Shown: positions 31,901 through 40,675 of the stretch, one piece after another
Position numbering within the stretch: position 1 is the stretch's first letter
Layout: every line of letters starts with the position of its first letter
DNA from: Weizmannia acidilactici
GTDB lineage: Bacteria; Bacillota; Bacilli; Bacillales; Bacillaceae_C
NCBI RefSeq assembly: GCF_008974225.1
Contig: NZ_BKZR01000032.1
Location: 1 to 42,079, forward strand
Direction: 5' to 3'
DNA length: 42,079 bases
Notes under the pieces: model-generated
Database searches by the model: none
What the model was told of the DNA's origin: nothing
Seen by the model: the letters and a program-made list of their open reading frames with translations, nothing else
Program-made: the position numbers and the translations under genes

Positions 31901-32654
31901 ATCGAGTAGGAGGAGGTGACTAGCCCCCGTCCTCTCACACCACCGTACGTACGGTTCCGTATACGGCGGTTCAATCAAATAAATGACGCTTGTCACAATA
32001 CTTTTCATACAGGCTTTTCAGTCCTTGGTGATTTCAGTAGGAGTTACCAAGGGTTTTGTGTAATATTGGACTTTTAGAAATTCGCCAATATGCTTTCCTT
32101 GAGTTTCTCCTCAATGACCCATTTGTATCCTCTTTCAATAAACCTGTTCTGGCTCCACCCTCTTGAGGTCCCTCATGGAATTCACCACTACTTTCCTCAA
32201 GTAAGTCCACTACGGATTGTCTGTGTCATTGCCATACAGAATTTCCAGACGAAAACTTCTCTTTGATTGTTCAGTCCTTCCAAAACGGGAGCGACCCGTA
32301 TTGTACTATGACCTCTGCTGACTTCTGACTGTTCAATAACCTATCACTAGGCTAGTTACCAACTTAGTCGGCGTACCAGTCAGACCTCCCTGGGTAAGAC
32401 TGCACTCTTTCCTCCACCTATCTGCCTCATTTACTCTGTATCACCTTTGGCAGTATGGACTTTACTTTGTTCGGCAAGCTCATCCAATGATACCTAGCCT
32501 TGTATGAGGTTCGTGTTCCTCAAGAATCGGAGGTTTGCCGCTCGCTTCCTTCAGATTCCGCATCACTACGGACACACTTGCGTTAGGCTATCGCTACTAC
32601 TGCCTTCGCGATTCGGGACTTTCACCCTATAGAGTGCAGCCACGCCAGGCGCAC
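31901..32654 (-). mobile_element. Group IIC intron remnant without reverse transcriptase gene
   Basis: Read on the minus strand, the element begins GTGCGCC, with GGGTGAAAGTCCC soon after, the usual 5' region of bacterial group II introns. Near its end are domain V (31939-31972: outer stem ACCGCCGTA/TACGGTGGT, two-base CG bulge, inner TACGG/CCGTA) and domain VI with the branch-region CCTACTC (31901-31935). At about 750 bases it is far shorter than introns carrying their maturase, and no reverse-transcriptase motif is readable in any frame. It sits directly behind the terminator of levR, the preferred site of class C introns. Confidence 0.85.
31939..31972 (-). ncRNA. Domain V of the group II intron
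   Basis: A 34-base hairpin with nine outer pairs, a two-base bulge and a short GA-rich loop, the conserved catalytic hairpin of group II introns. The structure is intact. Confidence 0.85.
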
Positions 32655-32655
32655 T

Positions 32656-32695
32656 AAAAAAGCCTGTAAACAGCAGTTTTCCTCTGTTTACAGGC
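32656..32695 (-). terminator. Terminator of levR, target of the group IIC intron
   Basis: GCCTGTAAACAG (32684-32695 arm on the minus strand) pairs with CTGTTTACAGGC (32662-32673 arm), followed by TTTTTT. The intron begins one base after this T run. Confidence 0.92.
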
Positions 32696-32700
32696 AAAAA

Positions 32701-35565
32701 TCACTGCACACCCGCCGTCTGCCGGGAGGATAAATTGTCGATCATATCGACAATATAATACAGTTCATCATCCGAAAGCTTCAGTTTCAGCTGGTCTTCA
32801 AAAATTTTCGCTGCTTTTTTATAACTTTCTTTCTTCTCTTCTTTTTCCGGGGTAATTTCATTTTTATAAATGAGTCCGGCATGTGTGACCACTCTTTCCA
32901 GCGCACATCCGATATGAATATTCATATTGATTTTCGAAGCGTTATTAAACGGCCTTTCGGCAAGCCTTTCAATAGAAGATACAAACTCCGTTATTGCGCC
33001 GACCACTTTTTTTGGATTTAAAAATGTTAAAAATTCATTCAGGCTTTCTTCCGTCATTTCACGCACCATTGCCGGAGACCTTGGCGGCGTCTGCAGCAGC
33101 TGCTGATTTTGGATGAGATGCATAACCTGTGCTTCCCCGTCGCCCATAAACAAGGCCTCTACCGGAATAAACGGGGCATGTACTTTCGGATCGGCAATTC
33201 CGACGGTTAGAAGAATGTCATACTTATGCATATACGTTTCTTTTTTATCTTCAACTTCATTAATCTGCAGCGGAATCACGGTTATGTCGCTTCTGCCGAT
33301 GTTTTTGAGCAATTGCTCGACAAGCTGTTTCAGTTTTTCCGCCGTCCCTTCCCCGGTTGAGCAGACGGAAAGGATGGCCGGCGGTTTTTGCGGCTGCCTT
33401 GTTTCCTCTGTTTTCTGCTCCACCTGGTAAGATCCGTAGCCGCGGAAATCTTTTAACGACTCGTAAATATCTTCAAGGTCCATTTCCATAATGGTCGCTT
33501 TGCGGATCGCCTCAATGACAAGCGCCGTTGTGACCATATCGATTGTCCGTGTTTTGATGCCCGTTTCCTGTGTAATAATATCGCCAAAACCAGTCAGAGA
33601 CCCCATATCGACAAGCAGCAGCACGCCTTTTCCCATGTCAATTTCTTTCACCCGTTTTTTCATTTCTTCCAACACATATTTTGGGCTCATATCAAGCGGC
33701 ATATCGATGCTGTCGACGTTTGATTCGCCAAGCAGGCTCTTTACCACGCTCACCATACTGCTTGCTGTGCTGCTCCCGTGGGCGGCAACAAGAATGGCGA
33801 CCTGTTCGGCTTTTTGGTCGTCCAAAAGTGACGTGAGCAGGATCGTCAAGTACATTGCTTCTTTAACCGGCACATGGACGCGGTACCTTTTTTCGATCAT
33901 TTTGCAAATGTCAAGAGACAACTGGTACTCTTCCGGGCGGTCATTGATCACATTTTCGATATTTGTATAATTGGCGACCTGCTGGTTTTTCACCCGCTTC
34001 AGGAAAGAAGTCAAATGCAGGCTGAACGCAAACAGAAAGCGGTCATTGACTTTGCGTTTCAGCCGTTTTTCCACAATTTCCTGCACTTCTTCGCTGAAAT
34101 CAAGAATATCTTCACTCACGATTTTTAAAATTTTCTCGCGGTTCAGTGCATTGCTGTAAAACTTATTGTAAAACTTATTCAAGTGGATATCAATATCCAG
34201 TTTTAAAAACCGGTTGATGTCTTCATCCGAAACATCCTGATCCATCATAAAGCTGACTTTATCCCCGATAATATTGTATAAGTTGAAATCGGGTTCATAA
34301 GGGTCCTCTTCAAAGAGCGCCTTGTTTTCCCCTTCCGGATACACTGTCAAATACGAATCAATCAACTCCGACAGTTCCTGAATTTCCTGCCGCTTCCTAC
34401 TCAAATAGAAAAAGCCGTTTTTCAGTTCGGAAGGCAGGTCTTTAAAGTTGATAGTAATGACATCATCGTTCAGGCAATGCAAAAATCCGTTGGCGCACAC
34501 AAGCTGGATGTTCGATTTCAGTTGCCCGACATTTCCGTATGAAGTATTCCCGATTAAAGCTTTCATCGATTCCGCATCAATCTTAATCGGCTTTTGGACG
34601 CGATTTGCTTCGATAGCAAGCAGGAACTTCAGGATTTCGATTTTATCTTTTGCAGGCCGCTCTTCAAAGGACGGAATCCGGATCAGGATCGGAATCCGCC
34701 GGACAAATGTTTTTAATAATGAAGAATCCGGATCTTCCGTTGTCGCCCCGATAATCAGGACATTCGCTTTCCGGTTCCGTTCCGTTTCCCCAAGCTTCGC
34801 ATACGTCCCTGTATCCATAAAATAAAACAACATTTCCTGGCCTTCAGGCGGGAGCCGGTGAATTTCATCAAGGAACAGCATGCCGCCGTCCGCTTTTGTG
34901 ACAAGGCCGTCTTTTTCACTGTCAGCCCCCGTAAACGCACCCTTGGTATGGCCGAAAATATGGGAAAGCAAAAGCTGCGGGTTATTTGCGTAATCTGCGC
35001 AGTTAAACACGATAAATTGAGCATCTTCATCCATAAACGGCGCCGAAGATTTTGCATAATTAAACATCATATTGGCAAACAGCGTTTTCCCGACACCGGT
35101 CTGCCCGACAATTAACGTATGGAGACCGTGCGGCGGATACAGGACCGCTGCCTTCGCCTGTTCAACCTGCACTTTTAAGCTTGTTTTTGAACCGATTAGG
35201 TCATCAAAAGGATTCGGCTCTTCCGAAGCATCCGCATTTCCCTTTGCAGCGGGCCTTATTGTTGGAGATTGAAAGCTTAAAAGCTCGTTCATATTTTCAT
35301 ATTCATGCTGGTCATCCGGCAGTTTGCACCCCAGCAGTTTTTCGATGCTGCTTTTGACCAAATAATGCACCGGCCGGCCTTTAATTTTGATGATGGAGTT
35401 TTGCCGCAGCAGTTTATTGAGTTCCGCGCTGACATTATTCCTTAAAATATCAAGATCGTTGGCAATATCAGAAGCTGTAAACCCTTCCATGTGGACAAAG
35501 TCATCCAGCGTTTTTCCTTCTGACTGCTCAACCAGGTAGGCATAGATCCGATCAATACGCTTCAT
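32701..35565 (-). CDS. levR: LevR-type sigma-54 activator with PTS regulation domains
   Basis: A 954-residue transcription activator. Order of domains: N-terminal helix-turn-helix (about 1-75), AAA+ ATPase with GQTGVGKT (154-161), the sigma-54 contact loop GAFTGA (209-214) and Walker B FLDEIH (231-236), a PRD (about 455-560), an EIIA-mannose-like domain with its His in ILVAAHGSSTASS (about 585-700), a IIB-like segment and a C-terminal PRD with IHIGCALERVVTHAG. In Bacillus LevR, phosphorylation by HPr activates and by the IIB protein inhibits, coupling activity to sugar flow. GAGGTGGGACC precedes the ATG. Its target is most likely the PTS operon downstream. Confidence 0.95.
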   Translation of the reverse strand: MKRIDRIYAYLVEQSEGKTLDDFVHMEGFTASDIANDLDILRNNVSAELNKLLRQNSIIKIKGRPVHYLVKSSIEKLLGCKLPDDQHEYENMNELLSFQSPTIRPAAKGNADASEEPNPFDDLIGSKTSLKVQVEQAKAAVLYPPHGLHTLIVGQTGVGKTLFANMMFNYAKSSAPFMDEDAQFIVFNCADYANNPQLLLSHIFGHTKGAFTGADSEKDGLVTKADGGMLFLDEIHRLPPEGQEMLFYFMDTGTYAKLGETERNRKANVLIIGATTEDPDSSLLKTFVRRIPILIRIPSFEERPAKDKIEILKFLLAIEANRVQKPIKIDAESMKALIGNTSYGNVGQLKSNIQLVCANGFLHCLNDDVITINFKDLPSELKNGFFYLSRKRQEIQELSELIDSYLTVYPEGENKALFEEDPYEPDFNLYNIIGDKVSFMMDQDVSDEDINRFLKLDIDIHLNKFYNKFYSNALNREKILKIVSEDILDFSEEVQEIVEKRLKRKVNDRFLFAFSLHLTSFLKRVKNQQVANYTNIENVINDRPEEYQLSLDICKMIEKRYRVHVPVKEAMYLTILLTSLLDDQKAEQVAILVAAHGSSTASSMVSVVKSLLGESNVDSIDMPLDMSPKYVLEEMKKRVKEIDMGKGVLLLVDMGSLTGFGDIITQETGIKTRTIDMVTTALVIEAIRKATIMEMDLEDIYESLKDFRGYGSYQVEQKTEETRQPQKPPAILSVCSTGEGTAEKLKQLVEQLLKNIGRSDITVIPLQINEVEDKKETYMHKYDILLTVGIADPKVHAPFIPVEALFMGDGEAQVMHLIQNQQLLQTPPRSPAMVREMTEESLNEFLTFLNPKKVVGAITEFVSSIERLAERPFNNASKINMNIHIGCALERVVTHAGLIYKNEITPEKEEKKESYKKAAKIFEDQLKLKLSDDELYYIVDMIDNLSSRQTAGVQ

Positions 35566-35701
35566 GGTCCCACCTCAATTCAATTTTTATCCGTACTGTA
35601 TCTTTATAGTATCACGAATGTATCAAATACGACAGTAGAAATGTATTATGATCGATAAAATTCATAGATACACTTTTCCAGCCGCAGGAATGGCAGGAAG
35701 T

Positions 35702-35744
35702 AAAAAAAAGCGGCGCCGTATCAAAAAATTGAATTTGGCGCCGC
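35702..35744 (-). terminator. Terminator of the TPR-GTPase gene
   Basis: GCGGCGCC (35737-35744 arm) pairs with GGCGCCGC (35710-35717 arm) on the minus strand, followed by eight T. Confidence 0.9.
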
Positions 35745-35750
35745 CACGTT

Positions 35751-38474
35751 TTACACTTTTTGTCTTGCTTTGGTATTTATCTGCATCCATTCGAACTGGC
35801 GGAGTTTCAGTTCGAACAGTTTTAACGGATCCTGATACACTTCAGGGTTTTCTTTCATATTCGACAATTTTTCTTTACTTTCGTCAATGACCGTCTCTGT
35901 TTCTGTAATCGTATCACGCAGTACCGTTTCCGGATTTTTAAAGAACATGCGGATATCCCTTTCGAGCCCCTGCTCAAACAGCTCAAACTGCAGCATTACT
36001 TTATTGGTAATCAAGCCTGCGATATCCTGGTAATCTTCACTTTCAATGAATTTCTTGTAGCGGTTATACAGCATCGCTTTATTTTGGGAAAGCGCGCCAA
36101 GCAGTTTGCCCGCGCTTTTCAACAGCACTTGCGACGGCGTATGGCGAAGTAAAATATTCACGGAATCAAAGTGGACGCCGTTTGCCATCCGGTCTGCATC
36201 GCGCCGCCAGTCGTCCATGATTTTAAAATCGCAGGCGAGGGCAATGATGTTTTCCCCGTACAATTGATTAAAGCCTTCCGCCATTTCACCCAAGTAAGCC
36301 TGGCTTTGCTGCAGCTCACTCTCCGAATCCGCAATCCATTTTGTCACGAGCTCATAATATTTCGGGAAAATGGCCGTCTGCAAAAAGCTCCGGATCCGGT
36401 TGTTCATTTCCTCATTCAATTCGAGATGGATTTTTCGGAAATCGCTGTTTAGCTTAATATAATCGGAACTTTTCCGTAAAATGTCCGGGATTTTGGCCTG
36501 CAGCTCGTCTTTAATGGACTTGGTCATGCTGTGGTAAGACGAACGGATCAGCTGGATTTGTTCATGGATGACATCTTCTAATTGGTTCGCAGCCCCGTTT
36601 AATTTCGCTAGCATATCTTCATGGCGGTGGATCGATTCGACCAATTCATTCTCGTTTTGCAGCCTTTGCTTCAACAAATACGTGATCGATTCCCGTATAC
36701 AGCGGACCAATTTTTCAATCCGGTGCGCTTCCAGATTTTCCACTTTAAAGTTTTTACGGAAAAACTGCGCCAGCCCGTTTACCGCTTCCCTCGCGGCATA
36801 ATGCGAGGAATACGGGTGCAGTTCTGCCTGTGGGAAATCCCTCTTTATTTTTTGCGCCGTTTCTTCCACTAAGTCCGCCGCTTCCTGCTTGCTGTAAATC
36901 ATGTCCATTTTGCTCATCAAAAAGTGGATTTTCAGATCCGGCACCTGTTCCTTTATTTTTAACAACACATCCGTTTCTTTGACGGTAAGCGGGTCATTCG
37001 CATTTAAAACGAACAGGAGACCGTCCGCAAAATGCAAATACTCGTATACTTTACTTCGCTGTGACCCGTTCAGGCCCGGCGTATCGAGAAAAACAAGCGC
37101 ATTTTCTTTCAAAAACTGGCTCGGCCCCCGCCATTCGAGGATGGCATTCGGGTCCAGCTGCTGGCTGTCTTCTTCCGTTATAGCCGAAATCCCCCCGTCG
37201 GAAATCACCGCCAGCTCATGATGATCACCGTGGCGCGCCGCCATGACAAATTGGGTCGGCTTTTCCGGCAGGCTGTCCGCCAAGACAGATTGGATAAACG
37301 CTGTCTTCCCGCTGCCATTCATGCCGGCAACAAGAATATGCTGCACATCAAAATCAATCAGCTCCCTCGCCATCCATTTTAAGCGTGTGCTGACGGAAAG
37401 TCCATGCAATTTCGCCCATTTGATGATGGAATCCAGCAGTTCAAGCGGATATTCGAGCTGATCAATCGTTTTTTCGGCCCGGTACAAAATCGTTTCCGCA
37501 TCGGCTATTTGATCCGGTTCGATGCCGGCCGAAAATAAATCGTTCCAAGCCAAAACCGCGGACGAGGCCAAAAGCGCGTGGCCGGAGTCCGTAATCCTCA
37601 GCCAATTCGTTAACAGGCCCGGCATAATCGGGGTGAGCTGTTTCAATAAATAATTGCCGCCGATCAAAGAGAGATACGTCTCCTGATAAATGGCGGAGAG
37701 CTCATGCCATGTTTCAAACGAATGGATGTCCAGCCCGGCAAACAAAACATTGAATTCGCGAAGCCATTCGAGGTAGCAGCTTTCCGTTTGATACGAACGC
37801 CAAAGCGCAGCGGCCATCTGCTCAAAATGGATTTGATCCACTTTGTATAAAACGGCCAAAACTTCACGGAAATAATCCGGCGAAATTGTTTTAGTATACC
37901 CTTTTTCAATGTACGATTTTAAAACTTCAAACCAAAACAGCGATTCGGTCCTGACCGACTCGTTTACCGCCAGTTCGACTGCATTCATCCAGTCTTCGTT
38001 TTTTTCAAAATAAGCGCGCGCTATTTTTGTAACATTTGAATAATCCGGATTCATCGCAACCGTTTGTTTAATCGTCTGCACGGCCTGTTCATGTTTTTGT
38101 TCTTCGATATAAAGCGAGATAAGCTGCAGCGCGACTTCCGTTTTCAAAATCATTGAATCGGTCTGGATGGTTTTGTAGATTTCTTCCGCCATCCCCGTAA
38201 GGCCCAACTCGAAGTAGGCATCCCCCATATTTTTCTGCGCCCACGGCTCAAAGTCGTTATGTATGCTCTCCCACTTAAAAACGGCCGCTTCATAATCTTT
38301 GTAATGGAAATACACTTCCCCCTGCGCAAAGCGGATATAGGAAAGATCGGAATTTTCCAAGGCATTTTCTTCCACAAACGCTTCCCCGAGCACTTCAAGC
38401 GGATGGCGTTCTTCGCCTTCTTTTATAAAAGTTTCATAATAAGATTTATTCACAAACTGGTCTTCTAGCTTCAT
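35751..38474 (-). CDS. TPR plus dynamin-like GTPase protein, function unknown
   Basis: A 907-residue protein. Residues about 40-175 hold degenerate TPR-like helical repeats (YIRFAQGEVYFHYKDYEAAVFKWE, AQKNMGDAYFELGLTGMAEEIYK, VALQLISLYIEEQKHEQAVQTIKQ). After a helical region comes a GTPase domain with G1 GMNGSGKT (384-391), G3 DTPG (464-467) and G4 SKMD (521-524), the order and spacing of dynamin-superfamily proteins. The last about 330 residues are predicted helical, with coiled-coil-like stretches, as expected for a dynamin stalk; I see no clear membrane helix. GAGGAGGGGAATC precedes the ATG at 38474. It is monocistronic. A role in membrane remodelling or stress is possible only by analogy. 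Confidence 0.75.
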   Translation of the reverse strand: MKLEDQFVNKSYYETFIKEGEERHPLEVLGEAFVEENALENSDLSYIRFAQGEVYFHYKDYEAAVFKWESIHNDFEPWAQKNMGDAYFELGLTGMAEEIYKTIQTDSMILKTEVALQLISLYIEEQKHEQAVQTIKQTVAMNPDYSNVTKIARAYFEKNEDWMNAVELAVNESVRTESLFWFEVLKSYIEKGYTKTISPDYFREVLAVLYKVDQIHFEQMAAALWRSYQTESCYLEWLREFNVLFAGLDIHSFETWHELSAIYQETYLSLIGGNYLLKQLTPIMPGLLTNWLRITDSGHALLASSAVLAWNDLFSAGIEPDQIADAETILYRAEKTIDQLEYPLELLDSIIKWAKLHGLSVSTRLKWMARELIDFDVQHILVAGMNGSGKTAFIQSVLADSLPEKPTQFVMAARHGDHHELAVISDGGISAITEEDSQQLDPNAILEWRGPSQFLKENALVFLDTPGLNGSQRSKVYEYLHFADGLLFVLNANDPLTVKETDVLLKIKEQVPDLKIHFLMSKMDMIYSKQEAADLVEETAQKIKRDFPQAELHPYSSHYAAREAVNGLAQFFRKNFKVENLEAHRIEKLVRCIRESITYLLKQRLQNENELVESIHRHEDMLAKLNGAANQLEDVIHEQIQLIRSSYHSMTKSIKDELQAKIPDILRKSSDYIKLNSDFRKIHLELNEEMNNRIRSFLQTAIFPKYYELVTKWIADSESELQQSQAYLGEMAEGFNQLYGENIIALACDFKIMDDWRRDADRMANGVHFDSVNILLRHTPSQVLLKSAGKLLGALSQNKAMLYNRYKKFIESEDYQDIAGLITNKVMLQFELFEQGLERDIRMFFKNPETVLRDTITETETVIDESKEKLSNMKENPEVYQDPLKLFELKLRQFEWMQINTKARQKV

Positions 38475-38837
38475 GATTCCCCTCCTCATCAGCGGGCCCT
38501 GTTTTATATCTATCATATTGTATCCAGTATGTATCTATGTGTAGAATTTTGTCGTTTATCCTTATTTTAACAAAGATATGCCGGCAGAAAAATTTCAGTT
38601 CGCTATCATTTCTGATACAAAGCTGAAACATTTGGCAAGGAATTTTTAAATCCGGTTATTGCATGTAATATACAAAATCCGCAAGCCACCCGCACGGACA
38701 CAGTTGCTTGCTTTTCAAGAAGGGGTCCCGCAATAATTCGTGGTGATAAAGGCCGGATTCCAAAATCCCTATACACGTTCACGATGTTGTGATGCCTCGG
38801 AAGTTCACAAATTACAGAATTCAAGCGTTTTCTATGT
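38475..38837. other. Intergenic stretch between the divergent GTPase and lactonase genes
   Basis: It must contain the GTPase gene promoter, which I could not define. No coding frame, tRNA or riboswitch was recognised. Confidence 0.4.
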
Positions 38838-38843
38838 TATAAT
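38835..38843 (+). promoter_or_regulatory. Extended -10 promoter of the lactonase gene
   Basis: TGTTATAAT, a perfect TATAAT with the upstream TG, about 32 bases before the start codon. No good -35 at 17 bases. Confidence 0.6.
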
Positions 38844-38874
38844 ATTCACATTACCGATTGGAAGGAGATCAGCC

Positions 38875-39927
38875 ATGGAACATTCAAAATTCATTGGATA
38901 TGTCGGCACTTATACAAAAGGCGCCAGCGAAGGGATCTATACATTTACCCTCGATCCGGGGAAAAAACAGATTGAAAATGTAAAAGTTGCCGCGAAACTG
39001 GACAACCCGACTTATGTGAACATTACGAAAGACAACCGCAATCTTTACGCCGTTGTAAAAGAAGGTGGTCAAGGCGGCGTGGCAGCTTTTTCTGTAAACG
39101 CCGAAACGGGGGAACTGATAGAACTCAACCGGCAATTATCTGACGGCGCCTCCCCGTGTCACGTCAGCGTCGATGCGGCCAAACAAACCGTTGTCTCCGC
39201 CAACTACCATAAAGGCACGGTTTCCGCCTATACCGTGAATGATGGCGGAAGCCTGCAGCAGGCCGCTTCCGTCATCCATCATACCGGCTCCGGCCCGAAC
39301 AGAGAACGCCAGGAAAAATCACATGTACATTTTACAGGCTTCACGCCGGACGAAAAATATGTTGTAGCCGTCGATTTGGGGAATGATACGGTAACGACCT
39401 ATGCGCATGGCAACGGGAAATTAACCGAAGCAGCGGTCCTCTCCGTCCTCCCGGGAAGCGGCCCGCGCCATCTTGCGTTCCACCCGAACCGGAAATTTGC
39501 CTATGTGATGACGGAACTGAGCAACGAAGTCATTGCGCTGGAGTTTGACGAAGCATCCGGTACATTTAAAGAGCTGCAATATATTTCCGCAATCCCGGAA
39601 GATTTTACGGAAAACAGCCAGGGGAGCGCGATCCATCTTTCTTCCGACGGCCGCTTTGTTTATGCCGGGAACCGCGGGCATGACAGCATTGCCGTATTCG
39701 CAGTAAAAGAGGACGGCAAGCTTTCCCTCGTTGAATACACGCCGACGGAAGGAAACTGGCCGCGCGACTTTGTGCTGGATCCGACCGAACAATTTGTCGT
39801 TGCCTCGAACCAAAATTCAGGCACGCTCGTCTTATACGCGCGCGATGCCGAAACAGGGAAGTTAACTTTATTGCAAAAAGATATCCCTGTTCCGGATCCG
39901 GTTTGCGTGAAATTTTTGCATGCTTAG
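38875..39927 (+). CDS. pgl: 6-Phosphogluconolactonase, seven-bladed propeller type
   Basis: Hydrolyses 6-phosphogluconolactone in the oxidative pentose phosphate pathway, as proposed for YkgB of Bacillus subtilis. The 350-residue protein shows FIGYVGTYTKGASEGIYTF, the propeller repeats such as NPTYVNITKDNRNLYAVVKEG and GASPCHVSVDAAKQTVVSANYHKGTVSAY, plus GSGPNRERQEKSHVHFTGFTPDEKYV and GSGPRHLAFHPNRKFAYVMTELSNEV, which are typical of lactonase-family members. GGAGATCAGCC precedes the ATG at 38875; an in-frame ATG at 38740 has no ribosome site and lies upstream of the promoter. Confidence 0.88.
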   Translation: MEHSKFIGYVGTYTKGASEGIYTFTLDPGKKQIENVKVAAKLDNPTYVNITKDNRNLYAVVKEGGQGGVAAFSVNAETGELIELNRQLSDGASPCHVSVDAAKQTVVSANYHKGTVSAYTVNDGGSLQQAASVIHHTGSGPNRERQEKSHVHFTGFTPDEKYVVAVDLGNDTVTTYAHGNGKLTEAAVLSVLPGSGPRHLAFHPNRKFAYVMTELSNEVIALEFDEASGTFKELQYISAIPEDFTENSQGSAIHLSSDGRFVYAGNRGHDSIAVFAVKEDGKLSLVEYTPTEGNWPRDFVLDPTEQFVVASNQNSGTLVLYARDAETGKLTLLQKDIPVPDPVCVKFLHA

Positions 39928-39929
39928 TC

Positions 39930-39965
39930 AAAAAGGTGAACGGTCGCAATGCCGTTCACCTTTTT
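39930..39965. terminator. Bidirectional terminator after pgl
   Basis: AAAAAGGTGAACGG pairs perfectly with CCGTTCACCTTTTT around an 8-base loop, just behind the pgl stop. Confidence 0.9.
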
Positions 39966-40122
39966 AAGTCTATGCCATTTTTTCACAAATTCTCATCGCT
40001 TTATCATTTTTCTTTCATACGATTTTAGTTTTGCTGCATTACATTTATTACAGCGGCAAGGAATTGCAGCAAACCATATTTGGCCGGGCTTCCCCCAGAG
40101 CTCGGTCAAACCTCCTTTTATC

Positions 40123-40147
40123 ATACCGGCCTTGTGCCGGGTTTTTA
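40123..40147. other. Hairpin beside the yqgV-like stop
   Basis: ACCGGC and GCCGGG-type arms followed by TTTTT on the plus strand. No plus-strand gene ends here, and on the minus strand no T run follows, so its role is unclear. Confidence 0.35.
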
Positions 40148-40453
40148 TTTGCCCATTTTTTCCGCAACAGATGCCAGCTTCCCTTCCATCGTTAACGGTT
40201 TATCCCTGCGGTCGTCGATGCGGATATTGGTTTCCACCCGCATGATCCCGTGTTTGAAAGGCACCTCATGCAGTTTTTCAATGATTTCAAACAAGTCATG
40301 AATATCCCCTTCGATCAATGTGCTCATCGGGGTGAGCTGGATCTTTACCCTGTTCCTCTCTTTCTTCAGCACCTTCTCAATTTCCGCAATATAACGGCTG
40401 ACGCTTGTCGACTCGGTTCCCATCGGAAAAATGGTGATGTCTGCAATAGCCAA
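40145..40453 (-). CDS. yqgV: Thiamine-binding-family protein, YqgV-like
   Basis: A 102-residue UPF0045/MTH1187-family protein (DITIFPMGTESTSVSRYIAEIEKVLKKE and VKIQLTPMSTLIEGDIHDLFEIIEKLHEVPFKHGIMRVETNIRIDDR). Related proteins bind thiamine or its parts; the cellular role is unclear. It begins with TTG, supported by GGGAGG eight bases upstream and no in-frame ATG nearby. No TPP aptamer is seen upstream, unlike its relative at 20229-20552. Confidence 0.85.
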   Translation of the reverse strand: MAIADITIFPMGTESTSVSRYIAEIEKVLKKERNRVKIQLTPMSTLIEGDIHDLFEIIEKLHEVPFKHGIMRVETNIRIDDRRDKPLTMEGKLASVAEKMGK

Positions 40454-40519
40454 AGCAATTCCCTCCCGACGTCTTTTTTTCCATTATAGGCGAACCGGTG
40501 GGAAATTGGAACGATACTA

Positions 40520-40527
40520 CCCCCCCC
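40520..40527 (+). repeat. Run of eight C
   Basis: A homopolymer tract between the yqgV-like gene and the divergent 3D-domain gene. It is a possible slippage site or a sequencing-sensitive spot. Confidence 0.6.
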
Positions 40528-40640
40528 ATTAAAAATTCGCACAAATATATCTTTTCTCTTTTTTCTATAAAAAAGAAGCCATTTTTCCTTCTTCGTAATA
40601 TGAATTTAATAGGATTGTAATCTTACTTTTTACCTATTTA

Positions 40641-40649
40641 TGTTATAAC
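40641..40649 (+). promoter_or_regulatory. Candidate extended -10 promoter of the 3D-domain gene
   Basis: TGTTATAAC, with the TG extension, about 27 bases before the start codon; the -35 is weak. Confidence 0.4.
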
Positions 40650-40675
40650 AATAGTACGGAGAAGGGAGTTGTCAT

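Noticed and set aside
31736..32008. 90-codon minus-strand open frame across the intron 3' end
   Set aside because: It runs through domains V and VI and out of the intron; the protein has no family features, so it is a chance frame.
38813..38837. cre site overlapping the pgl promoter (AGAAAACGCTTGAA on the minus strand)
   Set aside because: It misses the consensus at two conserved positions, so it is not reported as a regulatory site.
40610..40640. WalR box upstream of the 3D-domain gene
   Set aside because: TGTAAT is followed after five bases by TTTTTA, which misses the second TGTWAH half at two positions; wall-hydrolase context alone is not enough.
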